Shown here: positions 22,228-33,760 of the stretch, piece by piece
Position numbering within the stretch: the first letter of the stretch is position 1
Layout: every line of letters begins with the position of its first letter
Origin: Aporrectodea caliginosa
Lineage: Eukaryota > Annelida > Clitellata > Crassiclitellata > Lumbricidae
DNA: 64,000 nt
Direction: 5' to 3'
Assembly (NCBI GenBank): GCA_020284085.1
Contig: JACEVL010000154.1
Location: 295,501 to 359,500, forward strand
Notes under the pieces: generated by a model
What the model was told of the DNA's origin: nothing
Databases searched by the model: none
Seen by the model: only the letters and a program-made list of their open reading frames with translations
Position numbers and translations under genes: made by a program

Positions 22228-23225
22228 ATGTAATGTAACAGAATACTTCTATAGCGCATCTTAAGAGCCTCTCAGAGGCGCTGTGTGCATAGCTATCAGT
22301 CAGATGGAAAAAGGTGTTTTTTTAATGTTCGAGAAAATGCAATGCAATCAGCAATAAGTGGAACTCAGTGAATTTCGTTAGGTAAATTATTCCATAATGA
22401 TGGTCCACGACAGAGAAGCCCCTTGTGCACGTATCGAGGTGCAGAGTGAAGCATCCAGCGACCAGGCTCCAGAATGCACAGCTCACTGATTTATTCTGGA
22501 GCAGTACCAGTCATAGGGGCCGTCCATAAATGACGTCACGCACCTAGGGGGAGGGGGTCGGAAATTTGTGATGATGTGTGACATGGGGTGAGGGGGGGTC
22601 AGAGAAGTGTGACGTCACATCAGGTCTGTGTAATTAAATTTAACAAATAACAACAATTTAATTTTAATAATAACAGCACTAATTTTGAGTATTAAATTTT
22701 CATAATTTTTTTGATTATTTTAATGTATACGGGCACCATTATTAATAATTTTCTAATTATTTAAATATTTGGTCACCGTTAGATTTTAAAATATTCATGC
22801 TCTCCCTGTTTATTCAACGCAGGAGCATTTTGCTTCGCCATGGAAATTTGGTTTTAGGGGGGGCAGAGCTTTGTGACGTACTTTTTGTGACGAAGTGTGA
22901 CGAGGGGGGAGGGGGGTCAAAAATCGGCCAAAATTGCGTGACGTCATTTATGGACGGCCCCATAAAACATCTCACAATCATAAGGGTCTTGTAGCGTATG
23001 CAATCAGCAATTGGCAGCCAATGTAGGTTATGCCGTATGTAATCTGATTATATGTGCAAAACGAGGCAGATTGGAGAGTAGACGAGCAGCTGAGTTGAGA
23101 ACCGATTGTAGTTGTTTTCCCAGCTGGAACATCCATAGTGCAGCACAGAAGCTTCACTGTGGTCATTCCAACTTTCTGGAATACATATAGGTTACGGTAA
23201 CATATCTCAATGAGCTTAGGCAAAA
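22228..23225 (-). pseudogene. L2/CR1-type LINE 3' part, split by a MITE
   Basis: Minus strand from the right: 'HNLHWLPIADCIRYKTLMIV' (about 23045-22985), then the MITE 22961-22516. After it come 'ARGLLCRGPSLWNNLPNEIH' (about 22440-22375) and a 3' end with AGAGGCTCTTAAGATGCGC near 22255. The reading context continues across the insertion, so the MITE is younger than the LINE copy. Confidence 0.7.
22516..22961. mobile_element. GGGGCC-ended MITE, copy 2
   Basis: Same family as 4103-4571 but inverted. It shares about 120 terminal bases, including TGACGTCA and the CCCCC blocks, and the AT-rich core. The flanking ATA at 22513-22515 and 22962-22964 is a 3-base duplication. The two copies are very similar end to end, suggesting recent spread. 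Confidence 0.9.
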
Positions 23226-23253
23226 GGATACAGATCCCAGAGCTAGGATCATG

Positions 23254-24003
23254 TTACCAATTCCCCATTGGTGGAAAATAGGTTATGAGAAATAATGTTG
23301 TGACGACCGCCGCCCCGTTGCTCACGGGACGGCGTCGACTCCAGCCCACTATCCGTCTGGAGCCACCCAAGTCACTGCCTTGTCTATCTTCATTGTAAAA
23401 TGGCTGTTCTCCATCTCTACCAATAGTAACCGTTCCTGTCAGAGGAGGCTTAGTGTTTGCCGCTTCTCTAAGAGAAGTAACACTATACGGTTCTATCTCG
23501 AGGTCAGACTCTGCCTCTTCCGCGGTTCGTCGGATGGTCAACATCCTGAGGATGGCCGTCTCTCAGAACAGGGTTCGTTCTTTAACTAGCACGAGTCTTT
23601 CTCTTTCTGCTTACCTTCTTAGCTATGGTCTTCCTCTTCTCTCTGCCTGATCTGAACTTCGACTTACCACTCTGCATCTTGTGACTCTTAAACCATCGCC
23701 GATAATAAGGGACACCAAACGTTCTCTAAGTTCCGGAGACCAGGAATACTTATGGCAAGTCTCTACACCATTTCGCCCAAGATAGCAACCATCTACATCG
23801 TGTCGTACTACACAATACTTGGCACAACTCTCTACGTCTTCTCGCCCTAGACCATACTGGGGACACATCTCTACGTCAACTCGTCCCATACATTTGTCCA
23901 TGGGGGAACGCATCTTCCTATTGTCATGTGTCTCTCTGTCCATTCCCGTGTGTGGCATACAGGCTGCAGCCTCACACGTATATTGTTTTACGAACGGTAT
24001 CAA
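23254..24003 (-). other. Unassigned minus-strand frames with a Cys-containing repeat
   Basis: Two open frames lie in series. The upstream one (24003-23623, 126 codons) contains four degenerate ~14-residue units with the pattern R-x-D/G-V-E-x-C-x-K-Y, for example 'GREDVESCAKY' and 'RNGVETCHKYSW'. The downstream one (23544-23254, 96 codons) is charged, with 'SLREAANTKPPLTGTVTIGR'. I recognise neither. They could be the end of a retroelement polyprotein or translated tandem-repeat DNA. There is no splice evidence. Confidence 0.3.
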
Positions 24004-24009
24004 CGGGTT

Positions 24010-25450
24010 GTAGCCCTAATGTAAATTAGTTGCTTTTTGCTGCGTACGCTAATGGCAGAGTAGAACATTGCATCACATCAAGTAATGAACGGCTGTAGAA
24101 AACCCTAGGCATGTTTGTAGAAAAGTCTTGCATTTGTATTAAATAGAAAATAAATCAATTAATACACAGTACAAATAAACACCTATCTACCTATGAGTGG
24201 CGTTATTTATTAATATATATAATTATGTATTATGGGCTTATCTGATCCTTCAGTAAGCTTCAGTCTCGCTTCGACGAAACCGTAGTTAGGTTCGTAGAAA
24301 CTGGTTTAAATGAAGGAATAGGTTTCGTCGAAAGGTATGTATTTCGGTGAAGGTCAGTCCTCTTCTGAAGCGATGTGGCGAAGGCATGAATTCGTAGCGA
24401 TGCTTCGTCCACCAAACACGTCTTCAATCGTCGAAGTTGCTTTGAATAGGATCGTCACAACTGACAAGTCGGCATTAGATAAAACTAGGGAACAACCGGG
24501 TAGACATTTTCTACCGGGTAGCAAATCCGAGTATTTGGATGTACTATTTGCCGGATCCGGGTACGAACCGAGTACCGTTTTTTACATGTAATAAAAAAAG
24601 ATCAGCATAAACATTATTTTTTTACCTGTAATAATGAACCAATTAGATATATATACAAATACGACAGCGACTGTAAGAAATTTAGTTCAGTTGTATAATT
24701 TATTTGTAAATTGTAACTATAATCTTGAGATTGATCGAATTCCAAAAATTGTAGGTATTTGCGTGGGTATTATTTGCCGAGGCGAATAGTTCCGAAAAAC
24801 CCGATATCCGGCCGGGGCAAATGGCCGAAGCGATTTCCGGTTGTTCCCTAGATAAAACCGTATCACTTGCTCTAGAGTTGCTGTTCGAAGTCTAAACAAT
24901 CCTTCGTAAACGTTCGCAGTTCAAATCGATCACAGGCAAATCGATAGCCACTCAACCGTTCTACGCTCTAAACAGACTTCCGAATAGATCACTCGTCAAC
25001 GTCCTCCACGCTAACGGCTACTCTTAAATTCGGCTAAAAGTCCGCCACTACGATGCTAGCACTCCTCACAAGATGCATAGTCATCCGAACTTTGAAACCG
25101 ACGATTCATCTACCGAAAAGTCCTTCAATATCGCAGGAACGTCGCAAATTGACCGACTCCTTTGAAATCCAAATTTCAAGTTCTTCTTCAATGAGCTTCC
25201 TCTTCACTATCCGTTATGTCGTCCACTGTAACGCTCGAGTTAATTCGTATTACGTCACGTTGCCATGGCTTCTGGTTTAACGGTTCATTTGGTAGTTACA
25301 GGTAATTGGAGCCTAGGCCTATGTATTATATGGATGCCACCCAATCATGAATTAACTAACACCACTTGTAATTAACTATCTTATTCTACCCTATAGATTA
25401 ATTAATTAATTAAGTACGCTAATAATAGATTTGATAAGTTATATTTCGCT
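24010..25450 (+). repeat. Dispersed repeat family, copy 1
   Basis: 24010-24340 matches, in inverted orientation, 59290-59655: shared words include CTAGGCATGTTTGTAGAAAA, GCAAGACTTTTCTAC and GATGTGGCGAAG. The end near 25385-25445 (ATTAATTAATTAAG, ATAGATTTGATAAGTTATA) recurs near 47600-47645. A hAT element interrupts it at 24486-24850. It has no recognised coding domain; the type is unknown. Confidence 0.55.
24486..24850. mobile_element. Small hAT MITE (365 bases)
   Basis: The ends TAGGGAACAACCGG and CCGGTTGTTCCCTA are flanked by a perfect 8-base duplication GATAAAAC (24478-24485 and 24851-24858). The interior has CCGGGTA and ATTTGCC words near both ends and no frame. Confidence 0.92.
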
Positions 25451-25700
25451 ACAGGGGTCACCATCTTTCCCGTACTTTACACACTGGTATGCAGTATTTA
25501 TCGAACGGTAACTCCGGGGAGCTTTCCCCATATTTATCAGTCACCAACGGGGTCACCCTCCCCGTATTTGATCGAACCGGACCAGAAGGGAACTTCCCTG
25601 TATTTATGCACTCACCGATCACTGCCAGACCGGTGATTTCTCGGTCTTTCACCGTACTGGCCGAACGTCACCAACGGGGTCTCGCCTTTCCCGTATTTAT
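25440..25700. repeat. Degenerate tandem repeat
   Basis: CACCAACGGGGTC followed by CTTTCCCGTATTTA-like words recurs about every 60-85 bases (about 25454, 25540, 25590 and 25668). It lies at the edge of the dispersed repeat. Confidence 0.5.
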
Positions 25701-26446
25701 ACAGATCTGTCTTGTTACGGACGCCCTCTCGTTCGTAACTGTACATTGGCAACTTTGCCTGAACTTAGACCAGTACTTCTTAAATCTGCTATCAAGGTTT
25801 ACTATTCGCTAATTAACCTCCCACGTTGAAATGTATTTTCTGTAGATTTCACCCCTTTAGTCAAGTGTTCAGCAACCAAGGCATCCGTTGAAGTCCACGG
25901 TGCATGTAAATTCGATTCGTGTAGCGTTTTTCTTGACTGTTCATTCCTCAAAGAATTTCAACCAACCACCTCACAATGACAGTTTCTCTCGAACAACGAA
26001 AGTTCCTTACCATTCACTACATCTCTTCCACTCTTCGGAATGTAGTCCTAAAGCTTAGTTCATGAGAGTATTATGACACTAAACCACTGACACTGTGACT
26101 ATCCAGAATTTACACACAGCTTAAAATGCTAAGCTCGCACATCGTTCTTGTTGTCGCGTGCTTAACTCAGACTTATTACGCACCAATGACATATCCCTCA
26201 ACAGCATATTTTGACAACTACTGACCGTCTCGTCAAAACCGAAGCGTGATTTCAACCGATCAGGAGATGATCCGCCATTAACCATACGAAAGACATCGAC
26301 TGTCATCCAAGTTCGGCTACGTTCTCCCAGCCTCTTCAACCGTTACATCCCACTGCGCAAGTGCCGCAGACGACTTTCATCTAACGACTGTCCAACTTGA
26401 ATTTGACCAATCAACAAGCTCCATGCTATCGTCCGTAACCATGCAT

Positions 26447-27373
26447 CAGTGTTATTTCTATTAGCTGTAACTGTAACTGAAATAGCAAAATAACTGAAAA
26501 ATGTCTTGCAGTTAACTGTAACTGTAACTGAAACTGAAAAATACTGAATAACTGAAACTGTAATAGTAACTGAAAAACGAAAATGCATAACTGAAAAATA
26601 ACAAAAGTTAACTGAAAAATAAAACATGAGTGTTTTTCTTACTTACTTTTTGAATGGTAATCCTACTCTAGTCTACAATCAGTTTTTTATACTCATTTCA
26701 CTTCTGGTTTCCTTTCAGTTTTCTATGCTAGTTTCACTTCTGGTTCCTTTTCAGTTTTCTATGCTAGTTTCACTTCTGGTTCCTTTTCAATTTTCTATGC
26801 TAGTTTCACTTCCGGTTCCTTTTCCTGTCGTTGTGTTGTCTTTGGCGCTAAACCGTAAATTCGTAAAACAATCCACGACTACGAGAATGATGTTTAAGCA
26901 AAGTTGTGGTCAAAAAGTAGAAAGTGGCGTGTGGGAACATTTTGTTTACGAAGACGCGGACGACAAAAGTTGATGTTGTGTTCACACTGTTGCTGGCAAG
27001 GACGTTGAAAACCACGAGTGTGGCACGCTAATTGTCGGAACAGAGCAAGTGTTAATCTGGAACATCGTGTTTTCCTTAAAGTAAACCGACAATAAGTTAA
27101 ATCGCATTGATTTGCTGCGTAAATATTTCTGGTAACTGTTCAGAATACTTGTGGTCACTGTGTCATCAGTCATGACTTGTGAAAAAAAATAACTGATGCT
27201 ATAACTGAAAAATAAAGAGAATTAACTGAAACTGTAACTGAAAAATTAAAAAAATAACTGAAAGTGAAAAATCTGATTTAAGTTAACTATAACTATGACT
27301 TTAACTGAAAAATCATAAATTAGATAACTATAACTGTAACTGTAACTGAAAAACCATAACTGAAATAACACTG
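26447..27373. mobile_element. hAT element with AACTG-repeat ends and a BED-like remnant
   Basis: The ends CAGTGTTATTTC and GAAATAACACTG are flanked by a perfect 8-base duplication CCATGCAT (26439-26446 and 27374-27381). Subterminal arrays of TAACTGAAA and AACTGTAACTG fill about 170 bases at each end, in the same orientation rather than inverted. Inside, a ~38-base unit with TTCTATGCTAGTTTCACTTC is tandemly repeated (26690-26830). A frame near 26920-26970 reads 'SGVWEHFVYEDADDKS', like the start of a BED zinc finger. Confidence 0.88.
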
Positions 27374-27839
27374 CCATGCATCATGGTAAATGTCCCCAAC
27401 TTGTTCTACTTTTATCCCTTAAAGCAATGGTCATGAGTACTGATCAATTAATTAAGCAAATAACATTGATTACCACTGCTAATCAAAGACCTATTTAGAG
27501 TTCAATTCAGCTTTATTACATCAATGTACATGTTTAGATAAGAATGTCTGGGTAACGGTCAGGGACATCGTTACAGTTACCTAATATCTTATTACATGAG
27601 ATTCTTGGTCTTTTTACCTCTATTCTGTTAGCGCTTGAAAACCAATTTACTTCAATCTTGGTTTTCCATCATTAGATCAAATGTGCCTCTGATGAGTCTC
27701 TCTTGAAGATGCGCTATTCAAACAGTTAATTTTAACAGGGTCGAGATTTCTTGCCAAACTATACAGATGAGGTGCAACATATATACAACTCAATGCACTC
27801 AGTTCTATTCTGACATGCCAGATGCAACAGCATACATAC

Positions 27840-27927
27840 CAGCATAGACAGCAGTTGCAATTTTGCTTCTTTGAGATGGTGCAGCCCATTGCGAAATCAA
27901 CACATGCATAGATGGATATGTCACGCC
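27840..27927 (-). CDS. SLC17-family transporter, exon B (88 bases)
   Basis: The frame is 'GVTYPSMHVLISQWAAPSQR' then 'SKIATAVYAG'. This is the cytosolic TM4-TM5 segment of SLC17 transporters, where the 'G-V-T/x-x-P-x-MH' motif, 'W-x-P' and 'R-S/x-K' are family hallmarks. The acceptor is TTTGCAG (phase 0, following exon A) and the donor G|GTATGT (phase 1). Flanking introns are 17.6 and 9.8 kb. Confidence 0.94.
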
Positions 27928-27929
27928 CT

Positions 27930-28880
27930 GCAAAGACAGTAAGAATTATTGGTCATGTACATCACTTAATTAGCTAAATTTATAGTGACTTTCCATTTGC
28001 ATCATATGAACAGGAGATGAAATGTGCTGGTTAGACTTCAATGTGGCTTCATATCATGCTACACAGTCAAAAAAGCCACAACCACCCATTCGCATGACCC
28101 ATAGTGCATTTTGGTTCTGCTATGCACCCACAACCTGATGATGCTACAAATGAAATTCAACATAATGCTTGTCATGCTGGTCAAGCCACATCCAGGACCC
28201 CATTTAGAGCAATTACACAAGGTCTGTATTTCATGATTCGAATAAGCTGGTGCCCTATGCTTAGTTTTTTCAAGTGGCGCTTTAGAAATTTTGGGCTTAT
28301 GATTACAATGATGTGAGAAAGTCATGTTACATGATTGTAATTGTAATTAGTAACTTTTATTGTGCTGATATCTAATGCACAAGGCATTAGATGGCACACC
28401 ATCAGTCCACTAAGAATAGGCAGCTTATGGTGGATGAGCAATTTGAAGAAAGTAAGTCTTCAGTTGAGAATGAAATGACAGCAGCAACTGATAAGATCAG
28501 ACAGATACAGAGAACGATTTTAGACCTTTGTTCACCACGAACAACTCTAGTTTTTGGGTATGACAAGAGAAAGATAATGAAATGACCTGTTTGAATAATG
28601 ATGTCTGGGGAATAAGGACTGATTTTAAGTATTTTGGCTGTCCATAGTTCAATGTTATATAAACTATATGAGTTCCAATCTAAAAACAATCCCTTGCAGA
28701 ACAGGAAGCTAATGCAAAGATTTAAGCACAGAGGTTATTTTCAAATTTTGATGTATTAGTCATGTATTTAGCCAAAGAGTTCTAATCTCTTGCAAATTCA
28801 GCTAACTTGGCTTACTGATACCAATAAGAAGCACATTACAGTCAATGCAACTGGAGACCTATGCTTTTCCCAGAGATATC
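27930..28880. other. Intron without recognised element
   Basis: Frames are short. The words TAATGCACAAGGCAT near 28375 also occur near 20388, hinting at a shared repeat, probably a LINE 3' untranslated region. Nothing else was seen. Confidence 0.4.
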
Positions 28881-28899
28881 TTTCAAGACATCGGGATAT

Positions 28900-29216
28900 T
28901 TAATTCGTATCTGCCATAGTCTGTCACAGACTTTGCACGTACAGAAAAAGGAGTTCTCTTGGTTCCCTTTGCTCATACCGCAACTATGCGGAATCAAGCT
29001 TTTTCTGTGGCAGGCCTAGTGATCTGGAATGGTCTTCCTTTAGAGCTGTGTCTACACTCTACACCCTGGAACTCTGCCTGAAACTTTCCTCACTAAACTT
29101 AAAACTGTTTTTTTTTGGGCGCGTTGGAGTCGGGAGCGCCTCTGAGTAGTTTCCATGAAGCGGCGCTATATAAACTCCCAAATGAATGAATGAAAAAATG
29201 AATGAATGAATGAGTA
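28900..29216 (+). pseudogene. L2/CR1-type LINE 3' end
   Basis: 'AHTATMRNQAFSVAGLVIWN' followed by 'GLPLEL' is the terminal coding block. The 3' end GGAGCGCCTCTGAGTAG, GGCGCTATATAAACTCCC and GAAT repeats follow at 29130-29216. Confidence 0.75.
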
Positions 29217-29471
29217 CGAGATCTGTGCAATTTCTACGTCGTGCATAAGCAAACGTTATCTGTGCATGTTTCTCATTATCTACGGTTTGTTAAAGTCTCT
29301 GTTAAAGAGGTGCTATATAAAAAAACGTTAATAATTACGCTGCGAATTGAACACTAGCCATGGGAAATTAAAGTTGATAAAAACTCATTTAAGTCCGTCG
29401 AACAGATGGATGGCCCACTTGCCAAAGCTCTAAACCTACTCTCCCAGGCGTAAGTCTAGTATATATATATA

Positions 29472-29808
29472 CACTGTGTCCGGAAAAAAAGGGACCCCTT
29501 TTGGTAATATGAAAATAAACTAGTAAATGTTCATCGATTTTTAAAATTCCAAGACCATTTTAATCCTGATATAATTTGCTAAATACTGGTTAAAGTATGA
29601 AAGTTTTTGTTATTTAATAATGACGTCATAATGACGTCATTTTCATTAAAATTCAAGCGTCAAGGACGGCACAAAAAATCATCTAAAAGTTTCAATATTA
29701 TTTTAAACTGTCAGGATTAAAATGGTTTTGGAATTTTAAAAATCGATGAACATTTACTAGTCTTTTTTCGTATTACCATAAGGGGTCCCTTTTTTTCCGG
29801 ACACAGTG
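29472..29808. mobile_element. Tc1/mariner-type MITE (337 bases)
   Basis: Inverted ends CACTGTGTCCGGAAAAAAAG are flanked by TA on both sides (29470-29471 and 29809-29810). The near-perfect palindromic arms extend about 95 bases. The core is AT-rich and has TGACGTCA words. There is no transposase. Confidence 0.9.
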
Positions 29809-29814
29809 TATATA

Positions 29815-30345
29815 CAGTATATACTCGACTATAAGTCGATTCAAGTTTAAGTCGAAGTGTACTTTTCCGAAAAAATAGTGTCCAAAATCAACGGCTCGAA
29901 TATAAGTCGAACCCATTAAAATCAAAACGAGTGATGTTTAACAATTTTTAGTGATTAAAAAAACTTCTAAAAAACTTCTAAAATTAGGTTTTAAAATCAT
30001 TTCTAATAATATAAACAAATATGTGAATACAAATGGGTAACTTCCGTTCAGTGCTTCCGGTTTGTATAATAAATTTGGTAAGTACATCTTCAATGTAGTG
30101 CAATTAAAATGTAGTATGTGAATAAAAATTCAAGTTCATGATAATTATATTGATATTAATAGATTCAATCTTAAACAAACAAAAAGTAGTTTAAAATCCT
30201 TCAAACTCTTCATCATCTGATTCCCCAAACAGCTCATCACATGGCATTCGAATTTCCATGAAGTTCAGCATACTCCAAAACTTTCAACTCGAAGCCAGAT
30301 TCATATGTGGCTTGCTTCCTCTTCAATTCGCTCATTTTGGTAAGT
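29815..30345 (-). pseudogene. pogo/Tigger-like transposon, internally deleted
   Basis: Minus strand from about 30340: 'MSELKRKQATYESGFELKVL' and 'EYAELHGNSNA', the N-terminal helix-turn-helix (Brinker/psq-like) opening of pogo/Tigger-type transposases. Within a few codons the other frame gives 'CDELFGESDDEEFEGF' and stop (to about 30196), the usual acidic C-terminus of this group. The whole catalytic domain is gone. TATACTCGACTATAAGTCGA near 29820 is the likely terminal inverted repeat. Confidence 0.6.
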
Positions 30346-32509
30346 ATTTGGTACGTATTTTATTATAGTTACAGTTACAGTTACAGTTAATTGGCTAGGT
30401 AAGCTGTGTAAGCTTTTATTGCCCATGTCTTTGCATCCAACTGTCCAGTTTATGTTTGAATGTGGTCAAGCTTGTTGTAGTTATTATTTCTTGTGGTAGC
30501 CGGTTCCAGCGATCCACGATTCTTTGGCTGAAAAAGAATTTCCTAATATCCAAACGCACGTGTTCATGATACAGTTTCATGTTGTGACCTCGCAAATTTA
30601 CACTTGATGCCTTCTTGAAGACGGTTTTTTCGTTGATATTTTCGAAACCACGGAGAATTTTGTAGGTCTCAATGAGATCCCCCTCATTCGTCTTCTCTCC
30701 AAGGAAAAAAGACCCAGCTTTTGAAGCCTTTCCTCATACGGCATTCTGGCCAAGCACCTGACGAGTTTAGTGCAGGCCCGTCCCTAGGATATCTGGGGCC
30801 CTACGCAGGTTTTATTTTGGGGCCCCACTCCATTAGTAGCCTAGTAGTAGTTTCAGTTTAACGACACTGTGTGATAACGACGATCATTAGCGTCGCCCTC
30901 CTCTTTTATCCAGGCTTGGGACTGGTACTTTCAGAGTACGATCAGTGGCGGAATACGTTATAAAGGCTGTGCCTAAGAAAGTAGGCCTAGACTGACTTGG
31001 CCTGAGCTAGTTTAAATAGCTTTACTGAGCACTATGGACAAAATTAATACGATATTAGTATTAGTTTTACTAAGGCAGTGCCAGTATACTATAGCGCATT
31101 GTACATAATTTTATAGGTTTCCCATTCTTAAGGTAATAATTATTAATCAATATTGATTTCATAAACTTGATACATTTTTTCAATTTCATTGTAAAACAGT
31201 CTCGCTTGTCCTGCAGGCTATTAACCGCCCCTCTTCCACCCTAACACTTCTCCGCCCTTCCGTCACCTCATCGCTAAAATTTACAAATGGCATAAAAGCT
31301 GTTCTGCCTCTCAGGAATAAACTCCCGCCGGAATTACGATAAATATCAGTTGCTTCCTGCGAACTCACCAAACCCTCACCTCTTGCAATATCTTCACAGA
31401 TCTCTCAATCAAAACTTAAAAGTTAAAATAGCCTAATGCATTATCACAAAATGAAATCTTATCCTGAATCCTCCTCTTCCACTTGCCACCCTCGCCGCTT
31501 CAATTCTAAACACCACCTAACCGCTAAGCATCGCAGCCGTCTGACTGTCTGCCTGCATGCCTGACCCCTTGATCCTCTGAATATAGATTTTGCTTATATA
31601 GGCCTACATGTTTATGTCCTGACTGAGCACCTGTGAATAAGCTGGTACCCGTGACTTAGCTTTTGTTGGAGCTGAAGAAATATCTACATGTAGGTTACGA
31701 TTACGATTACAAGAATAAACTGCGACCAAAGCGATTTTTTGCGTGAAAGAAATAAAATTTTCACGTATTTTGCTATCTATAAAGTTATTTGTTAATTTGT
31801 CTGATTCAGGGATTTCAGGCTACGGCGAATTGTTTACATAATTATAATAATATTCATTTATTACTTGAAATTGACAAGTAAGCTACGGTATGCAGTAAGA
31901 TTGCATGATAATTATGGTAGTAATAGTGGGGTCCCAGAGCTGCCAATATAGCCAAAATATTTCACATCTGGTAACCAACGCGCCCCTTTGGTTACAGATA
32001 GTACATGGGTAGACGAGTCCAAAAAGCCCGGGACACAAATTTTCACGGCCCTCTAGTGGCTATGGCAGCCATTTTACAAAATGGCCGACCAAAATACATA
32101 TTGTTCAATATCTCAGCTTCTAGTTTACTTAGAATCGTGATCTCGGTGTCTAAACATACATATTTGGAGGCAAGGATTCCAATAGAACTAATTGCAAACA
32201 CCTATCTACACGAAATTGGCAGCCATTTTCCAAAATGGCCGACCAAAATCAAACTATATCTCAGCTTCACGTTCACTTTGAATCATGATCTTGGTGTCTA
32301 AACATACATATTAAGGCATAAAGATTCCAATAGAACTAATTGCAAACAACACTTATCTACATGAAATTGGCAGCCATTTTCAAAAATTGCCGACTGAAAT
32401 AAAACTTTGCCAATATCTCAGCTTCTAGTTCACTTAGAATCATGATGTTGGTGTCTAAACATACATATTTAGGGGCAATGATTCCAATAGAACTAATGGC
32501 AAACACTTG

Positions 32510-33740
32510 TCCTGCTGTGTACAAGGAATTTCTGCGTGGCAACTGCACGGTAAAGAAGCATTCTCCAATATTGCCGTAGACCAAGCCCATGAGCAGAACA
32601 ACGCCAATGTGAAGGATGACGGAGATGCTGTAGGCCCCACACAGAACCCACAATCCTTACGATGATGGATGGTGTCTAGAACAGAGATCGAAGAGTCCCA
32701 GGCATCGATAAAGAAACCAGAAACGTAATCTGATCTTCGACATCATGAACAGACAAAAGCGCCCATCTAAGATTTTACAACCAGGTTAATGCTCTTAGCA
32801 ATGCGATCGAGGAGATGGAAAACCCATTCATCGAAGACAGCAATGACCTACTTGTCCAATGCGGAACCTTGAGCAAACTGGAAAAAAGCAGTATGAAACA
32901 TTTGTCAACGAATGTCTTGTTACCCAATCGCGACCTGTCAATGACAAAATCAAACAGAACAATTTCCTCTCTCTTAAGTCGTCCACATGTACGGGACAAG
33001 TCTCGAGCAAAGCAACAGTTTTCATCTGTGAGGAATGACTGTTGACTATTCTCCAGGTTGTACATCTCCTGTCAGAGACATGAAAAAGAACTGGACAAAT
33101 TCTTTGCACATGAGAATCAGGCATGCCCATCATCGCCCTCGAATATAGGCAAATTGCAGCTAAGAACCAAGTCAGACATTGTGAGCTGCCTAGAAGAGTT
33201 GGTTCGTACTTCAAAAGATGATGCCTTCGGCGTGGGACATATGGAAGACAGTCAATGACGTGATCCCAGCCTTCTGCGCCTTAGCATCAACTCCCAGCTC
33301 TGTTGATGATCAGCTCGATGTACTGGAGTGCTATCTAGTTCTTCTGTACGACCGTGCAAGCAGTGAGGAGAAGGTGAATGAGGCGCGGAAGCAGCTGTTC
33401 TCAAAGAAAGGTAGACCAATGAATATTGTATCTATCAATTTATATGCTTGCAGCCCAGAGAGGTGCATAGCCTTCCACCAACTCAAGCTGCACTTGTGGA
33501 ACAAAGAGAGCTGCCTACAATGCAGGTCATGTTTGGGCACAGATGTTCGTAGCTGTTCTGAAACTACCATGTCCGGGTGTCCTGTAAACGTTCAAAAGAG
33601 GCTGGGAAGCGAAGTGGACCACACTTCCCGAAGCATCTCATACCTGCCATGAACTGCTCAGATGTGGCTGCGAGAATAGCTGTAGGGGACAGTGCAAATG
33701 AGTGAAAGCTGCTCTACAGTGTACTGGTATCTGTCTGTGT
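32510..33740 (+). pseudogene. Decayed multi-copy invertebrate gene with CXC (TSO1-like) motif
   Basis: Reading through frameshifts: 'YKEFLRGNCTVKKHSPIF', 'VDQAHEQNNANVKDDGDAVG' with 'PTQNPQSLR' (about 32518-32660), 'NALSNAIEEMENPFIEDSND' (32788-32850), 'FFAHENQACPSSPSNIGKLQ' (33100-33165), 'DQLDVLECYLVLLYDRASSE' (33310-33370) and 'ACSPERCIAFHQLKLHLWNK'. It ends in 'WTTLPEASHTCHELLRCGCE' then 'NSCRGQCK', a stop, and 'VKAALQCT' (33615-33722). The Cys spacing matches a CXC/TSO1-type zinc motif. This looks like a family of uncharacterised, high-copy invertebrate proteins; D-x-AHEQNN and ENPF-x-DS are landmarks I recall from it. Function is unknown. Being enclosed by TIRs, it may be the element's own protein. 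Confidence 0.65.
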
Positions 33741-33760
33741 GTACTGGTATCTGTCTGTGT
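33719..33760. repeat. 21-base tandem duplication
   Basis: GTGTACTGGTATCTGTCTGT is present twice in a row within the decayed CXC gene. Confidence 0.8.

Noticed and set aside
26626..26973. 115-codon hydrophobic frame resembling a membrane protein
   Set aside because: The hydrophobic segments are translations of a ~38-base tandem repeat inside a hAT element.
31186..31371. Minus-strand 61-codon frame, and plus-strand 'LPLRNKLPPELR' resembling a LINE C-terminus
   Set aside because: Too short and ambiguous to assign; kept only as part of the hAT body.
33218..33652. 144-codon frame as an intact gene
   Set aside because: It is one frame of a longer decayed gene with frameshifts and a stop inside the CXC motif.
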